DNA of 64,000 bases, taken from NCBI GenBank assembly GCA_020283715.1, contig JAIQCW010000078.1:62001-126000 (forward strand), in the 5' to 3' direction. Made by a program: the position numbers and the translations under genes. Origin of the DNA: Cytauxzoon felis. Its lineage: Eukaryota > Apicomplexa > Aconoidasida > Piroplasmida > Theileriidae. The notes under the pieces are model-generated. The model had not been told where the DNA came from. It did no database searches and saw only the letters and a program-made list of their open reading frames with translations. This document shows positions 45,001-55,973 of this stretch, piece by piece. Every line of letters starts with the position of its first letter. The stretch's first letter is position 1.

Positions 45001-45423
45001 TCATCAACTTCATTATCGGCTGCTAGTGCTATTGATAATTTTGTTACATATTGTTTTAATGAAATGAATGTACAAGTTACTGGTGGTGGACCAAATCCTG
45101 TAAGAATATTTTTGGAATCTGAACCTGATTGTCTTAAAAGAGTTATGATTTTAATTTTTAATCTATTATTAAGAGGTGATTCTAATAGTGCATGGTCCAT
45201 ATCAAGACCATTGTTAGGTTTAGTATTATTAAATCAACAAGAATTCCAACAACTACCACAACAACATTCACACAATCTATCCGAAGAAAAAAAGGAAAAA
45301 TTACATCGATGCTTTGCATCACTCATGACCGGTATAGATAATACACTCTCCAATCAAAATAAAGATACCTTCACCAAAAATGTTTATCTCTTTTCACAAG
45401 AGGCAAGGGTATCTTTTATATAA
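42038..45423 (+). CDS. XPO7: Exportin-7 (RanBP16-type nuclear export receptor), with one reading-frame break
   Basis: Exon 1 42038-42592; exon 2 from 42681 (intron 88 nt) to 45423. HEAT-repeat protein whose order follows exportin-7: LQQLEMLCQALYGG, LLNYLYNRGPEMLKCAPEVL, HWIIGLNIYTDLTQEM, RGICRSCVSVEAYQMFF, ANGILLFKEGSNIVAIYG, YVSFGVFDVYGDTSLDNVL. Removing one T gives about 1,098 residues, matching the ~1,087 of animals. The frame changes once at an 8-T run, 44406-44413, followed by C: the frame before it stops at 44435, and the following frame (FSWIVNCPKQPG) carries the conserved C-terminal quarter. The shift is +1 (one T too many). See the matching case at 51770-51777. Function: Ran-dependent nuclear export. 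Confidence 0.88.
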
Positions 45424-45513
45424 ACCGGATAAATACGAAACACAAACATGTCGTTAATAATTTAATATAATTTAATATACATTACATTTTAAAATATTAG
45501 TCATTCCGTATAG

Positions 45514-48500
45514 TTAAGATAGATATAATGATGGTGAGAATACTATATCACGTCTTATACATGATGACACTGATTCGATTTTTGATGCTAATTCTAAATC
45601 ACCAATAATGCTAGCGGTTTGCACAATTTTACGACATAATTCATCTAACCGAGTTATAGCACGTACTATATGACCCTCCTGTATATTTAATTTCCAATTT
45701 ATAATATCAATTAACGTACCTGTAACTCTGTCAATTCCATTATTTCATAAAATGGTAATCCTCTAGCCCATTGATAAATTACCTATAAATTATAAAATTT
45801 CAATAAATAATATCAATATACATAAGATAATGAAAAATTACATAAAGCATAAAACTCTTCATATGGTACTCTAATATCCATAGCACGTTGAACGATGTCA
45901 ATCTTATTATGAATATCCAATATCTGTAAATGATTTATATAAGCGAAAAGAGATATTAAAGGTATAAAAGAATTAAACCTTGAAGACAACTCTCCACCTG
46001 AGGTCAAATCCACGTCGCATTCTCTTGCAGAGAGCTCTTCCAATTACCTATCTCTAAAGAGTATAGTCACTCCCAGAGATCGTGGCGATTAGAAGGTAGT
46101 GATTGGACCTCAAGTGGAACCCGTAGCTGATCTCAGGGAAGCGGAGGGGGAAGTAAAAAGAGGAGCTGACGGCAGGAATATAACCTCGAGTGGAAAATAA
46201 TGTGTTTTAATTCTTGATTAACATAGACATACCTTATCTCTTGCGATTTGTATACCAGCTGTTGGTGCGGGTGTTTCTTTTTCGGGTGCTTTATCGTTGT
46301 ATATAAAAGCGGATAATATGGCAGCACATTCTTCTGGTTGTAAGTCTTTAAGGACGTTTTGAAACAATGCGATTGTTAGTGTAATTTCATCACCAGTTGT
46401 AATAAATGTTGCGATTCTACCCATTATTGTTGGTTTACCATTTTCATCTAAGAAGTCTAATTGCTTCAATACTTCCAATTTTGACATCATTTCTGAATAA
46501 GCATGCAAAGACTCGTTCTTCAAATTCATGTTTATTTCTTCAATTTCACGTTCATACTGTAGAAGTAAATAGGCAAGTATGATTAATGTATAAGACAATA
46601 CACATGCAAAATTTTTACAATCTTAATTTATCTTGCAGATAGTTCTCCACTTGAGGTCCATCTTTTCCATTGCATGGAGCTCCTCTATTTACTTCCCCCT
46701 TCGCTTCCCTGAGATCAGCTACGGGTTCCACTTGAGGTCCAATCACTACCTTCTCACCGCCACGATCTCCGGGAGTGGCATTACCGTTTACGGGGAGGTA
46801 ATTGGAAGAGGCCTCCACGGTGAGTGGAACAGAGGTGGATTGGACCTCAGGTGGAGTGGACAAGACATAATTCACTAGGTTCTTCTGTTGTAAACATACA
46901 TTATTGATTTTGCATTGTATATCGTAGTGTTTATCTCTTAGTGAACATTTTGTACAGGGATTATTTGACAGTTTATGATATAAATCTCTTTGTTTAAGTA
47001 CTGTTTCATAGAATTGCATTGACGTTTGTTTAAATTTTTTATTAAATGACAAGAGTTCTAATTTGTTTGTATGTATGAGATTTGATAATTGTGTTGATAT
47101 TAAAGAATATGATGTATCATTTAAGGGTTTATTAAAGTTAATGATATTATTGAAGATAAATGACACATTCTTTAATGAAATTAAGTCACAAATTACCCAA
47201 CATTCAAATTCTTTAATAATTTTTACATTGTTTTCTTTATTAGAATCGGTTAATTCATCATTACTTCCCTCTGTTAATACTAATACCTTTAATAATACAT
47301 CTTTATTATCATTAGATACATCTAATATACAAGCATACGATAATGTATTTGAATAGCCATATGAATGTATCATTATTATCCTACCACATTTAAATATTTG
47401 CTTATAATCCCTGTGATTCCATAAACTCTCATGTAAACTCGTAGCTAACGTCCTAGAATATTGAAACACTTTACAATAGTGATCTATAGTAGGTACACCA
47501 TATATACAATCTATCTTTGGTAAAGATAATAATTCCTATAGTAATTATTTATATTTAAATCTATAATGTCCAGATGTCTAAGAGGAAGTAAATAATAAGA
47601 TATTTATACAAGTTTATCATATAAAATATCTTTTAACTTCCTTGTTATATATTTTCCTCATACATACCTGCTTCTTTTTTGATGAATCCCTCTTGAATAT
47701 TGGTATATTTTTCATTTTATCGCGCTCCCTAAATGATTTAAGCATCATTTCAGTTATATCCATATGTTCTCTCGATTGGATTTGCAACAACATATTATAT
47801 GTAATCCTAAATCTACTTTCTAACCTTGTAGAAACCTCAATCATCATATTAGTTAAATCTTGCAAATCTGGTGGTTCATCGGCACAAAATATATAAACAC
47901 TCCCACATGTATCTAAGCCACGTCTACCCGCTCTTCCAGCCATCTATAAATGAAATATTAACTAATTTTATTAAAGATTTAATGAAATCCACCGAAGGTT
48001 ATGAAGCATCTACTTCCACTAGCCTCCACCGTTGCCACTTGCCGTGGAGCCTTCTCTATTTACTTCCCCCTCCGCTTCCCTGAGATCAGCTGCGGGTTCA
48101 AGTTAAACATACTTGTGTATATTCAGATGCTGTAAGGTACCGATATTTTTGTCCATCATGTTTGTAAATAGATGTAAATACAACGGATCTAGCAGGCATA
48201 TTTACGCCCATTGCAAATGTTTCTGTAGCAAATAGTGCCTTTACTAAACCTCTAGAGAATAAAATTTCAACCTGAAGTTATTAAAATTTTTTTAGAAATC
48301 AACAAACAATTTCCTTTATTATTGGTAGTAAACCACTGTGATGTACACCAATACCACGTTCTAATAACTTCAACACGCTTCTAAACTGAGGTAAATTGCG
48401 ATCAACATCACTCAAAGGTTCCAATGATTTCTATAAAAAATAGATGTAATACAATAAAAGGGAAAAAACGTCAGTTGATATAATTTCACGAGATCACAGT

Positions 48501-50081
48501 AAATTAACGTACCTTGAGGAAAAGATGTATCTTAGATCGTTCTTCTTTTGTATATGTTAGTTTTAAATTTGGCATTTCTTTGGCATATGCTTCACACTTT
48601 GCCCTATTGAAACAAAAAAAGACAACAGGTAATTTCTTTTCGGCTTCTAATACCCTAAATAACTTTTGAAGTTTTTGAACTTGGCCTTTAAATGTTGGTT
48701 TTTTATTAATATTGGCTTTAATTATTTTCGAATATCTGTACATGTTATGATATGCATCTTTATTGAACCCTTTTGGCCCAATTAATAAAAACATCTTATT
48801 AAAAATATAAAGATAATGTACTAGTGGTGTAGGACGGTGATTTGTTACTACAATTATAACCTCCTTCTGCATAACTCTACCAATCCAATCAGCAAATTCA
48901 ATATAATTAGGTACAGTGGAACTCAACATTACTAATTGTATATTAGTTGGCAGCATAATAATAACTTCTTCCCATACTACTCCACGACTTTTGTCATTTA
49001 TATAATGAATCTCATCAAATATTACAACACCTAATTGACCTATTATTGAATCACCTCTATATAATAAATTACGTAATATTTCTGTAGTTACTATTAAACA
49101 ATTAGCTTCTGGATTACATGATACATCACCAGTAACTATACCAACATTTTCAGTACCAAATCTTTTTTTAAATTCACGATATTTCTGATTGGATAATGCC
49201 TTTATAGGACTTGTATAAATAGCCTTCTCACCTCTACTTAATGCTAATGCTATTCCATATTCAGCTATCACAGTTTTACCAGCTGATGTATGTGCCGATA
49301 CAAATACATGTTTATTGTTAATCAACTGGTGTATTGCACGTTTCTGAAAATCATCCAATTCAAATGGATATTCAATTAACATGTTTTCTATAGGCAAAAC
49401 TGGGCTTGTATTATCTAATATTGACCATTTTTTCCTAATATAATTCTTTGTTTGATCAGGTGGAGGTATGATTAATTCATCTTTACGACGATTTATATGT
49501 TCATCTAGCCCAGGTGGTATTGTGAAATTCAACTTTGGTTCATATAACTTTTTGTTGACGTAAAAATCATCAATATTGCCGATAACATCTGAAGTTATAT
49601 TAAAATCATCGTGCCTAGCTGACATTTCATTTCTGAATTCTCCCGTATTTGCAGATATTGTATCTGTAATAATCTGTTCTTCTATATTGATAGAAGAATC
49701 GTATACAGGAGAAACAGATGGATCATCTATATAGGATTGACATGTGGTATGTATAATTGATGGATCGTTATCTGCAATATCATCATCTTCTTCCTCATCA
49801 GAACTATTTAGTATACCTTTATATAATTGGTCTTCTATAATGTCAAAATCAACATCAGTATCATACTCTTTATCTAAAATATCAAATACAGAAGACCTAT
49901 TTGTAGGCTTCGGCAAAAGTGGAATCCAATTAAGTGTATCTAGAACATTATTAAGGTAATAGGTACTGGAATCATTAAAATAACAAAGATCGTTTTGTTT
50001 ATTTATATCTTTTACGTAATCCTCTTCATCTGATGTCCAGAAATCTGACCCATTTCCATAAAAATTACTCATATTACACAA
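45514..50081 (-). CDS. SKI2: SKI2-type RNA helicase of the exosome co-factor (Ski) complex
   Basis: Exon 1 is 50081-48513; many short exons follow. Helicase motifs: Q-like [14 protein letters not shown], motif [19 protein letters not shown], Ia [33 protein letters not shown], then [20 protein letters not shown] and motif [23 protein letters not shown] domain ends the protein ([38 protein letters not shown] then QEG, ending SPSLYLS*). The motif VI block and the DDLTNMM-like segment fit SKI2 rather than MTR4. SKI2 feeds mRNA to the cytoplasmic exosome for 3' decay. The acidic N-terminal extension (~200 residues) is poorly conserved. Three introns carry mosaic repeats (47944-48112, 46557-46875, 45924-46232). 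No key motif is missing. Confidence 0.85.
45983..46193. repeat. Mosaic hairpin repeat, copy R14 (SKI2 intron)
   Basis: CCACCTGAGGTC, CTCT-TGC-AGAG (46022-46032; reverse complement of CTCT-GCA-AGAG), CTATCTCTAAAGAGTATAGTC, CACTCCCAGAGATCGTGG, ACCTCAAGTGGA, CCCGTAGCTGATCTCAGGG, GCTGACGGCAG, ACCTCGAGTGGA. It lies in a 309-nt intron within the DSHCT-coding region. Confidence 0.88.
46628..46862. repeat. Mosaic hairpin repeat, copy R15 (SKI2 intron; CCGT/ACGG stem)
   Basis: CCACTTGAGGTCC, CCATTGCATGG, CTTCGCTTCCCTGAGATC / AGCTACGGG, CACTTGAGGTCC, GCCACGATCTCCGGGAGTGGC, CCGT-TT-ACGG (46784-46793), CCACGGTGAGTGG, ACCTCAGGTGGA. Its frame continues from the preceding SKI2 exon on the minus strand, so on ORF length alone it looks coding. 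Joining NL (46876) to YEREIEEIN (46556) restores the family alignment, so I treat it as intron. Confidence 0.88.
48010..48100. repeat. Mosaic hairpin repeat, copy R16 (short, SKI2 intron)
   Basis: TTCCACTAGCCTCCACCG, CCACTTGCCGTGG and CCCTCCGCTTCCCTGAGATC / AGCTGCGGG. A truncated copy in a 169-nt intron just before the conserved [10 protein letters not shown] exon. A single missplice here would remove helicase motif VI. Confidence 0.82.
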
Positions 50082-50177
50082 TTGTCCAAACTATATTAAT
50101 TTAAATGACATGTATTTATATACTTTAAAAATTATAATTTTAGATATCAACTACATTTTTATACACATATTAAATAT

Positions 50178-52392
50178 TCATTTCAACAAATCTTCTAATA
50201 TTGATACTTGTTCCGCAGCGGTCTCTACACTATACTCATACGAAGGTATACCAACGTGACCAAAATCCGATATCTTTGTAAGACACACATTTTTATTATT
50301 TTTGGATGCCAATGATATAAACTTCACTATGCTATCATATGGTGCTCTTAAATCATTTGTGTTACAGTATATTATGAGATTAGGTATATCTGTCCTATTA
50401 ACCTTTAGGTTATTGCAAGGATTACTAGAATAAAGGTAATCTAGCACTTCATAATTTAATTCATCATCCTCTTTATATGGATTACCAAATTCTTCATATT
50501 CTAATTGAGTAAATTTACTGCTTTTATCGGTAAAATTTTTGAGAACATCTAAAAATGGTAAATTAAACAATATACATTTGCATAAATCTGGACGAATGTT
50601 GAAAATGTTACCACCTATCAATCCGCTAACTGAAGATACACTTAATACTAGTCGATTTCTATTCGTTATACCCTTAGCTATTAGAAATTCCATGACATCA
50701 ATTAAATCATATAAAGAATTATGTCGATTCAAGCCACTACCAGAATCATGCCATGACTTTCCTACATTAATGAAGCATATTTTACATATCATCAACTTAC
50801 CAAGTTCACCTCCACCTCTTATATGCGCAAAGCATAGAATGTAATCCATATAAAGTAGAGGTAAGTGTTCAATATGGTTCTCAACACTAAGACATTCACC
50901 GTAAGATCCATAAACATAAACAATACATTTCCTACTTTCCTTTACATTGTTTAACGACACCAGAGTAATAGGTATTTTGCACATACCATCACGACTAGGT
51001 ACGTGTAATACCCTGGATTTTACAGAAAAATTACCTTCTGACTCCACTTTATAATCATTTAAATTAACTTTGCAATGCATACTTGACCCAGGATAATTTA
51101 AAGTTAACTTTACAAAATTTGAATAAATATCATAATTAGACGAGGGTTGAATAGTTCCCACAGAAATAGGTAAATAAACTTTGTGAATTTTGTTATTAAA
51201 ATTAAAAATTGATAAAAATGGTAAACTAGGAGGTTGTAATGAGTATATAACCAAACATTTATTAAATACATCAATATCCGTTGTTAGATAATTCATCTTA
51301 ATCACTTCATTCCATTTCCCAGAGGAATGCCTCTTTAAACTGTAAAAATTCCTATTAAAAATCACAGATTCTACATCATTAGATTGTATTAAATACAAAA
51401 CACCCCTATAACACTCTAAAAATGCTTTATTCGAAGGTGTGATCCTTAAATTATAAAGACGGAATCGGTCTTTAACACAAAATATGATTGAAACCTGTTT
51501 ATGAGAGACAATAGCTATAAAAATCATGGTAGAACACTTGGTCTTATATAATGAAATATAATTTCCAGGATCATTTTCTTCAAATATTAGCCGACTATTA
51601 TAAATTTTGCCATTTTTCACACCAATAAAACCACCATACAACATATTACAACGCTTAGTTTCATCACATGTTGTATAGAAAATCCGCAAAAATGATTTAT
51701 TAAATGGTAACAAATATACTTCTCCCACATCATATAGGTGTACATCAAGAATTTTCATGCGTTTCAACGAAAAAAAATGAGGCTTTATACTCTTCATTAC
51801 CGAAAGGATCATAAACTATGGATAAAATACCGTTAGTACCACCGCATATTCTGATATTTTTGACAATTACATTCTGTTGAGAAAGAGGATAACCGGAGGT
51901 ATCTTGTAAGATGGAAAAGTCATCAAATGAATGATTCTTTCCATTTTTAAGGTCATTAAATTCTATTAATAGCTGAGAATTTCTTACAATTTCATTAATA
52001 TCGGGAGTTTCAGGTAAAACTTTAATAAATCTAGAATTTTTACGTCTGAGTTGTGTACGTAATTTGGTGCGATATAATGCTTGATTTCCATCACTTGTAT
52101 CAGATTCACTCAAAAAATAAGCAAAACCATCTATAATTTCATAATCTAAGTTGGATATGGTAGAATCATACAATTTTTTAATGTCATCTATCCTTTTACG
52201 TAAACTATTCACCTTTTTATTGTAATTATCAATAGATAATTTAAATTCCTCTAACTGGTGACTGCTTAACTTTGTTTCTTTTTCCGATAACCAATTTAAA
52301 TAGGTTAAATTTGACGTTTTATAAAATCGACGATAGCTGAAGATCAAGTTATTAAAAGGCCTAGAAGCATAAATTTTGCACAAAAATGACAT
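50178..52392 (-). CDS. Oligopeptidase B-like S9 serine peptidase, with one reading-frame break and a stop-free intron
   Basis: Start 52392 (MSFLCKIYASRPFNNLIFSY, a likely mitochondrial or plastid leader). The first frame ends at 51745; the second begins in overlap at 51812. The joint is an A8 on the plus strand (51770-51777; T8 then C on the coding strand); one T fewer gives a continuous ~724-residue protein. Domains: N-terminal beta-propeller, then a C-terminal alpha/beta hydrolase. Landmarks: VYGSYGE, CFAHIRGGGELG, VSSVSGLIGG (the Ser two before SG aligns with the family nucleophile, but the surrounding GGSxGG is altered), NTNDLRAPYDS (Asp), ISDFGHVGIPS (His). A 39-nt GT-AG segment inside (KLMICKICFINVG) is stop-free and in frame but breaks the alignment, so it is probably an intron. 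Proteolysis of basic-site peptides is expected if active. Confidence 0.75.
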
Positions 52393-52601
52393 AATTTGTC
52401 CATTATTACAATAGAAACAGTTTATATATATGATTATTGCGATACTGAAATATTAATTATCCTATTGATTTTTATTACATTACATTTACAAGTTATCCCA
52501 ATACTGGATGTATAAAACTACTTGGTACCAAATTTAATTTTACATATAATTATATTACCCATTTAATAGAATAAAGGTGGGATTATAAATGTATAGATAA
52601 A
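52393..52601. promoter_or_regulatory. Divergent promoter region
   Basis: 209 bp between the oligopeptidase start (minus) and the proteasome alpha-6 start (plus), AT-rich, with no repeat. Presumed shared promoter. Confidence 0.4.
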
Positions 52602-53650
52602 ATGTCTAGGACATCTCAAGCTGCATATGATAGACATATAACAATCTTCTCACCTGAAGGGAAGTTGTTTCAATTAGGTTTGTATATATTATATTGGTAA
52701 TTAAAATAATTATTTATAGAATATGCTTTAAAAGCTGTAATGAATTGTAATGTTACCGGTTTAGCTATTAAAGATGAGTCTGCTGTTGCTGTTGTTTCCC
52801 AAAAAAAGTTACCAGCTCAACAGGGAAACCAAGTAAGGATTCATATTTTATATATGGACTTTCATTATTGTATAGGATATCTTATTAGATACTTCAACTG
52901 TTACTAGCATATACCATGTGACTGATGAAATATTGGCTTTATTAATTGGATTACCAGGTTGGTACAATAACGGATTTTTTCTTAAATCTCATAATTACTA
53001 ACTTATAGGTGATTGTTTGAGTATGCTATACAAGGCCAGAGAGATTGCGCTGGAGTATTCTTACAAATATGGTTGTGGTATTAATGCCAGCGTTTTATGC
53101 CAAAGGATAGCAGATATTAATCAAGTTTATACACAACATGCCTACATGAGAATTCATGCTTGTAGTACGTATTGGATTGTTTAATAATACATTTATTCAT
53201 AGCTGGCTTAATCATGTCAATTGATGAAGAAATCGGTCCTTGTATTTATAAATTTGATGCATCTGGTTGGTATGCCGGATACAAGGTATGTAAATCATTT
53301 TTTAAATATATTTATCAATTATACTATAGGCATGTGGGATAGGTGCAAAGGAACAAGAATCTGAGAACGCGCTAGAGAAATTACTGAAGCGTAGGGAGGA
53401 AACAACATTTAGGGAAACAATGAGATCAAATTTAGAAGTAAATACAGATTCTAATAAAGTAGTAGAAGGTCCTGGTACAAGAGTAACAATTGAAGCACTC
53501 AAAGCTATGTTAGATATTGATGCATTTACACAAGGTTCAGGTGCATCATCTATAGAAGTAGCTGTAGCAACAAAAGATAATCCAACTTTTAGACAATTAA
53601 CAGAGGAAGAGATTGAATTATATCTAACACACATAGCAGAAAGTGACTAA
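52602..53650 (+). CDS. PSMA6: 20S proteasome subunit alpha type-6 (PSMA6)
   Basis: Starts [20 protein letters not shown] then KLFQLEYALKA, the alpha-subunit N-terminal signature of this subunit. Six to seven short exons follow with 35-50-nt introns. Later marks: [20 protein letters not shown] then [29 protein letters not shown] then [13 protein letters not shown], and a C-terminal [14 protein letters not shown]. Alpha subunits form the outer rings of the 20S core and lack the catalytic Thr. The stop (53650) lies only 16 bp from the stop of convergent tyrosyl-tRNA synthetase (53667), so their 3' UTRs must overlap. Confidence 0.9.
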
Positions 53651-53666
53651 TAATCTAATTTTATTT

Positions 53667-55871
53667 TTATTTATTTGAATTAGCTTGAATCATTTTGACC
53701 TTCTCCAATAATTTCTTTGCATCTGCGTCAGATTCAAAATAATCACGGATAGGTTTTAACATTAAGTTCAAATATTTGATTAAACCCCCCTTTAAATCAG
53801 CTGGATGAAGAGAACCATTAACATAATCATTAATCATTTCATCGGGACTATTGTATACAACATCACCTACAAAGAAAATGATTAATTCAATCTACACAAC
53901 GATTATGAAAGGGAAGTCCTATACCCAATGGATTACTATTGACAACATTCCTGCCGTCTCCATCAGAGGTCTTTCCACTCGCCGTTCCACCTGATGTCGT
54001 CCTGCCGTCAGCTCCTTTATTTACTTCCTCCTTCGCTTCCCTGAGATCAGCTGCGGGTAGTCCACTTGAGGTCTCACCTGAGGTCCAATCACTACAATCT
54101 CACTGCCACGATCTCTGGGAGTGGCTTTACTCTTTGGAGATAGGTAATTAGAAGAGCTGTCTGCAAGACCAACGGTGGAGGTGGGTGGAAGAGAAGACCA
54201 GGTTTGGACCTCAGGTGGAGAGCTGTCTGCAGGACAAATATAGTGGAGACTCTATGGTACAAATGTTTATATCGATATCATTTCATGAGATAACAGACAT
54301 TCACTTACCACCATCTCTTTCTTTACGATTTATAATAATTGATGGGTGTTGTTTGAATATAAGATGTGTAAAATAGATAAGACAAGGATTTCCATCTGCT
54401 ATTCCTGGTGGACAATATGCTTTTTAATTTTCGATTTAACATCCTATGTATTATTTTTATAATATAAATATATAAACAAACCTCTTCAGTGTCATCCATA
54501 AATATTGCAGAGTTTGGATTACTTTTTGACATTTTCTCTTGACCTTGTAATAAACCCGGTAACATGCCATGTGATAAAATTATTGGACTATAATTCAATT
54601 TCTTATACTCACAATATTCCCTAGAAACATAAATTAATCAAGTAAGACAATTAATAATTGACAAATATATGATTCCCACTAGGTGTTCCACCTGAGGTCC
54701 AATCCTACTCTTCTTCCACTAGCCGTGGAGGCTCCTCCAATTCACTCCCCGTAAACGGTAATGCCACTCCCAGAGATCGTGGCGGAAGTGTAGAGGATGT
54801 AACCTCAAGTGGAATCCCGTAGCCGATCTCAGGGAAGCGGAGGGGGAAATAAATACAAGGCCACCACGCCTAGTGGAAGACGAGGTGGAGAGCTGTCTGC
54901 GAGACATTTTCTATATTCAATTTAATTATACCTTGCGAGCATATTGATTTTTCTTTGATCCATTCCTAGTTGGCAGATATCAGCACCGATATAAAATATA
55001 TCTGCACATTGCATGGCTGGATATAATAGTTGTGCAGCTGGTTGATCATCACCTTCTGTTCTTCCTAATGCTTGTGAGCATCTCTTCATTCTATATATTG
55101 TTTTAGTATTGGATAATAATAATAAAACAGACCTTGTTATATTGAAACTTTTACTTATATCCATTACTAATCTCCAATATAAATCTGGATTTTTATTGAT
55201 TTCTTCACTAGCCCATAGAAATCTAATGATAGATTATATGAAATGATATCAAAATTTGATAAAATTACCTCACAGAATCTAAATTCATTCCAGCAGCCTT
55301 CCATATATGTACAAAATATTCACCAACTGTACGAATCTAAAATGATAATAAGTTAGATAATAACACGATACATTACAACTTAGTTAATAAATACACTTAC
55401 ATCATTCAAATTACCACCAAGTTTATTATTAATCATAGCGAACCAGTCAGCTATCCATAATACACTTTTAATGCCAATGTTGGATAGGGTATTCACATTA
55501 TAGACTTTATTAAAACCTTGAGCTATATGCATTCTCCCAGAAGGTTCAAATCCATCATAAGATATTGGTAGATGATTATCCCTTGATAACAATTTCGACA
55601 ATTCTTCAGGCTTAATACATTCTTCACATAAATCGATACATTTTTTTACACGATCTTCCAATGATATATCGTTAAATTCGATTTTAGAAAAACTATGAAC
55701 TAATTTATCGCGCAAACCATCCCTTAATGCTGATGTGTTTTGATAGAATTCTATAGCACTAGACACCAATTTACGATTAGATTCATTATATAACAAACCA
55801 CCATGGAATGGTGATATTTTATGCTCTACCATCCTATTTAACAACTTATAATTATGAAATAAATGAAACAT
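53667..55871 (-). CDS. Tyrosyl-tRNA synthetase, cytosolic type
   Basis: Start 55871. Class I synthetase: DGFEPSGRMHIAQG (HIGH-type motif HIAQ), IGIKSVLWIADWFAM, LGRTEGDDQPAAQLLYPAMQ then CADIFYIGADICQLGMDQRK, and GLLQGQEKMSKSNPNSAIFM (KMSKS intact). The C-terminal anticodon region follows (GGDVVYNSPDEMINDYV, HPADLKGGLIKYLNLMLKPI). About ten small exons; the stop is near 53667. The N-terminal ~100 residues before the catalytic core are helical. Two introns are enlarged by mosaic repeats R17 and R18. The enzyme charges tRNA-Tyr in the cytosol. Confidence 0.88.
53948..54236. repeat. Mosaic hairpin repeat, copy R17 (TyrRS intron)
   Basis: TCAGAGGTC, CCACTCGCCG, CCACCTGATGTCG, CTGCCGTCAGCTC, CTTCGCTTCCCTGAGATC / AGCTGCGGG, ACTTGAGGTC, CACCTGAGGTCC, GCCACGATCTCTGGGAGTGGC, CTCTTTGGAG (one wobble), CTGTCTGCAAGAC, then ACCTCAGGTGGA and CTGTCTGCAGGAC. 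Reverse orientation relative to the reading register. Confidence 0.86.
54675..54908. repeat. Mosaic hairpin repeat, copy R18 (TyrRS intron; CCGT/ACGG stem)
   Basis: CCACTAGGTG, CCACCTGAGGTCC, CCACTAGCCGTGG, CCGT-AA-ACGG (54749-54758), CCACTCCCAGAGATCGTGG, ACCTCAAGTGGA, CCCGTAGCCGATCTCAGGG, CCACGCCTAGTGG, CTGTCTGCGAGAC. The central stem is a compensated variant of CTCT/AGAG. Confidence 0.88.
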
Positions 55872-55973
55872 TTGTTTTACCCAAATGAATTTAACATCCT
55901 ACACAACAAGGCACTCGGTAAGAAGGTTCCGACTATATATAGAAAAATATTAATATATAATGAATATAAAATA

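Noticed and set aside
44823..45200. 125-codon minus-strand frame inside exportin-7
   Set aside because: Shadow of the plus-strand exportin frame, which carries the conserved sequence.
46615..46880. Repeat R15 as SKI2 coding sequence
   Set aside because: Although open with the exon, no downstream phase works from its end, while splicing 46876 to 46556 restores the family order.
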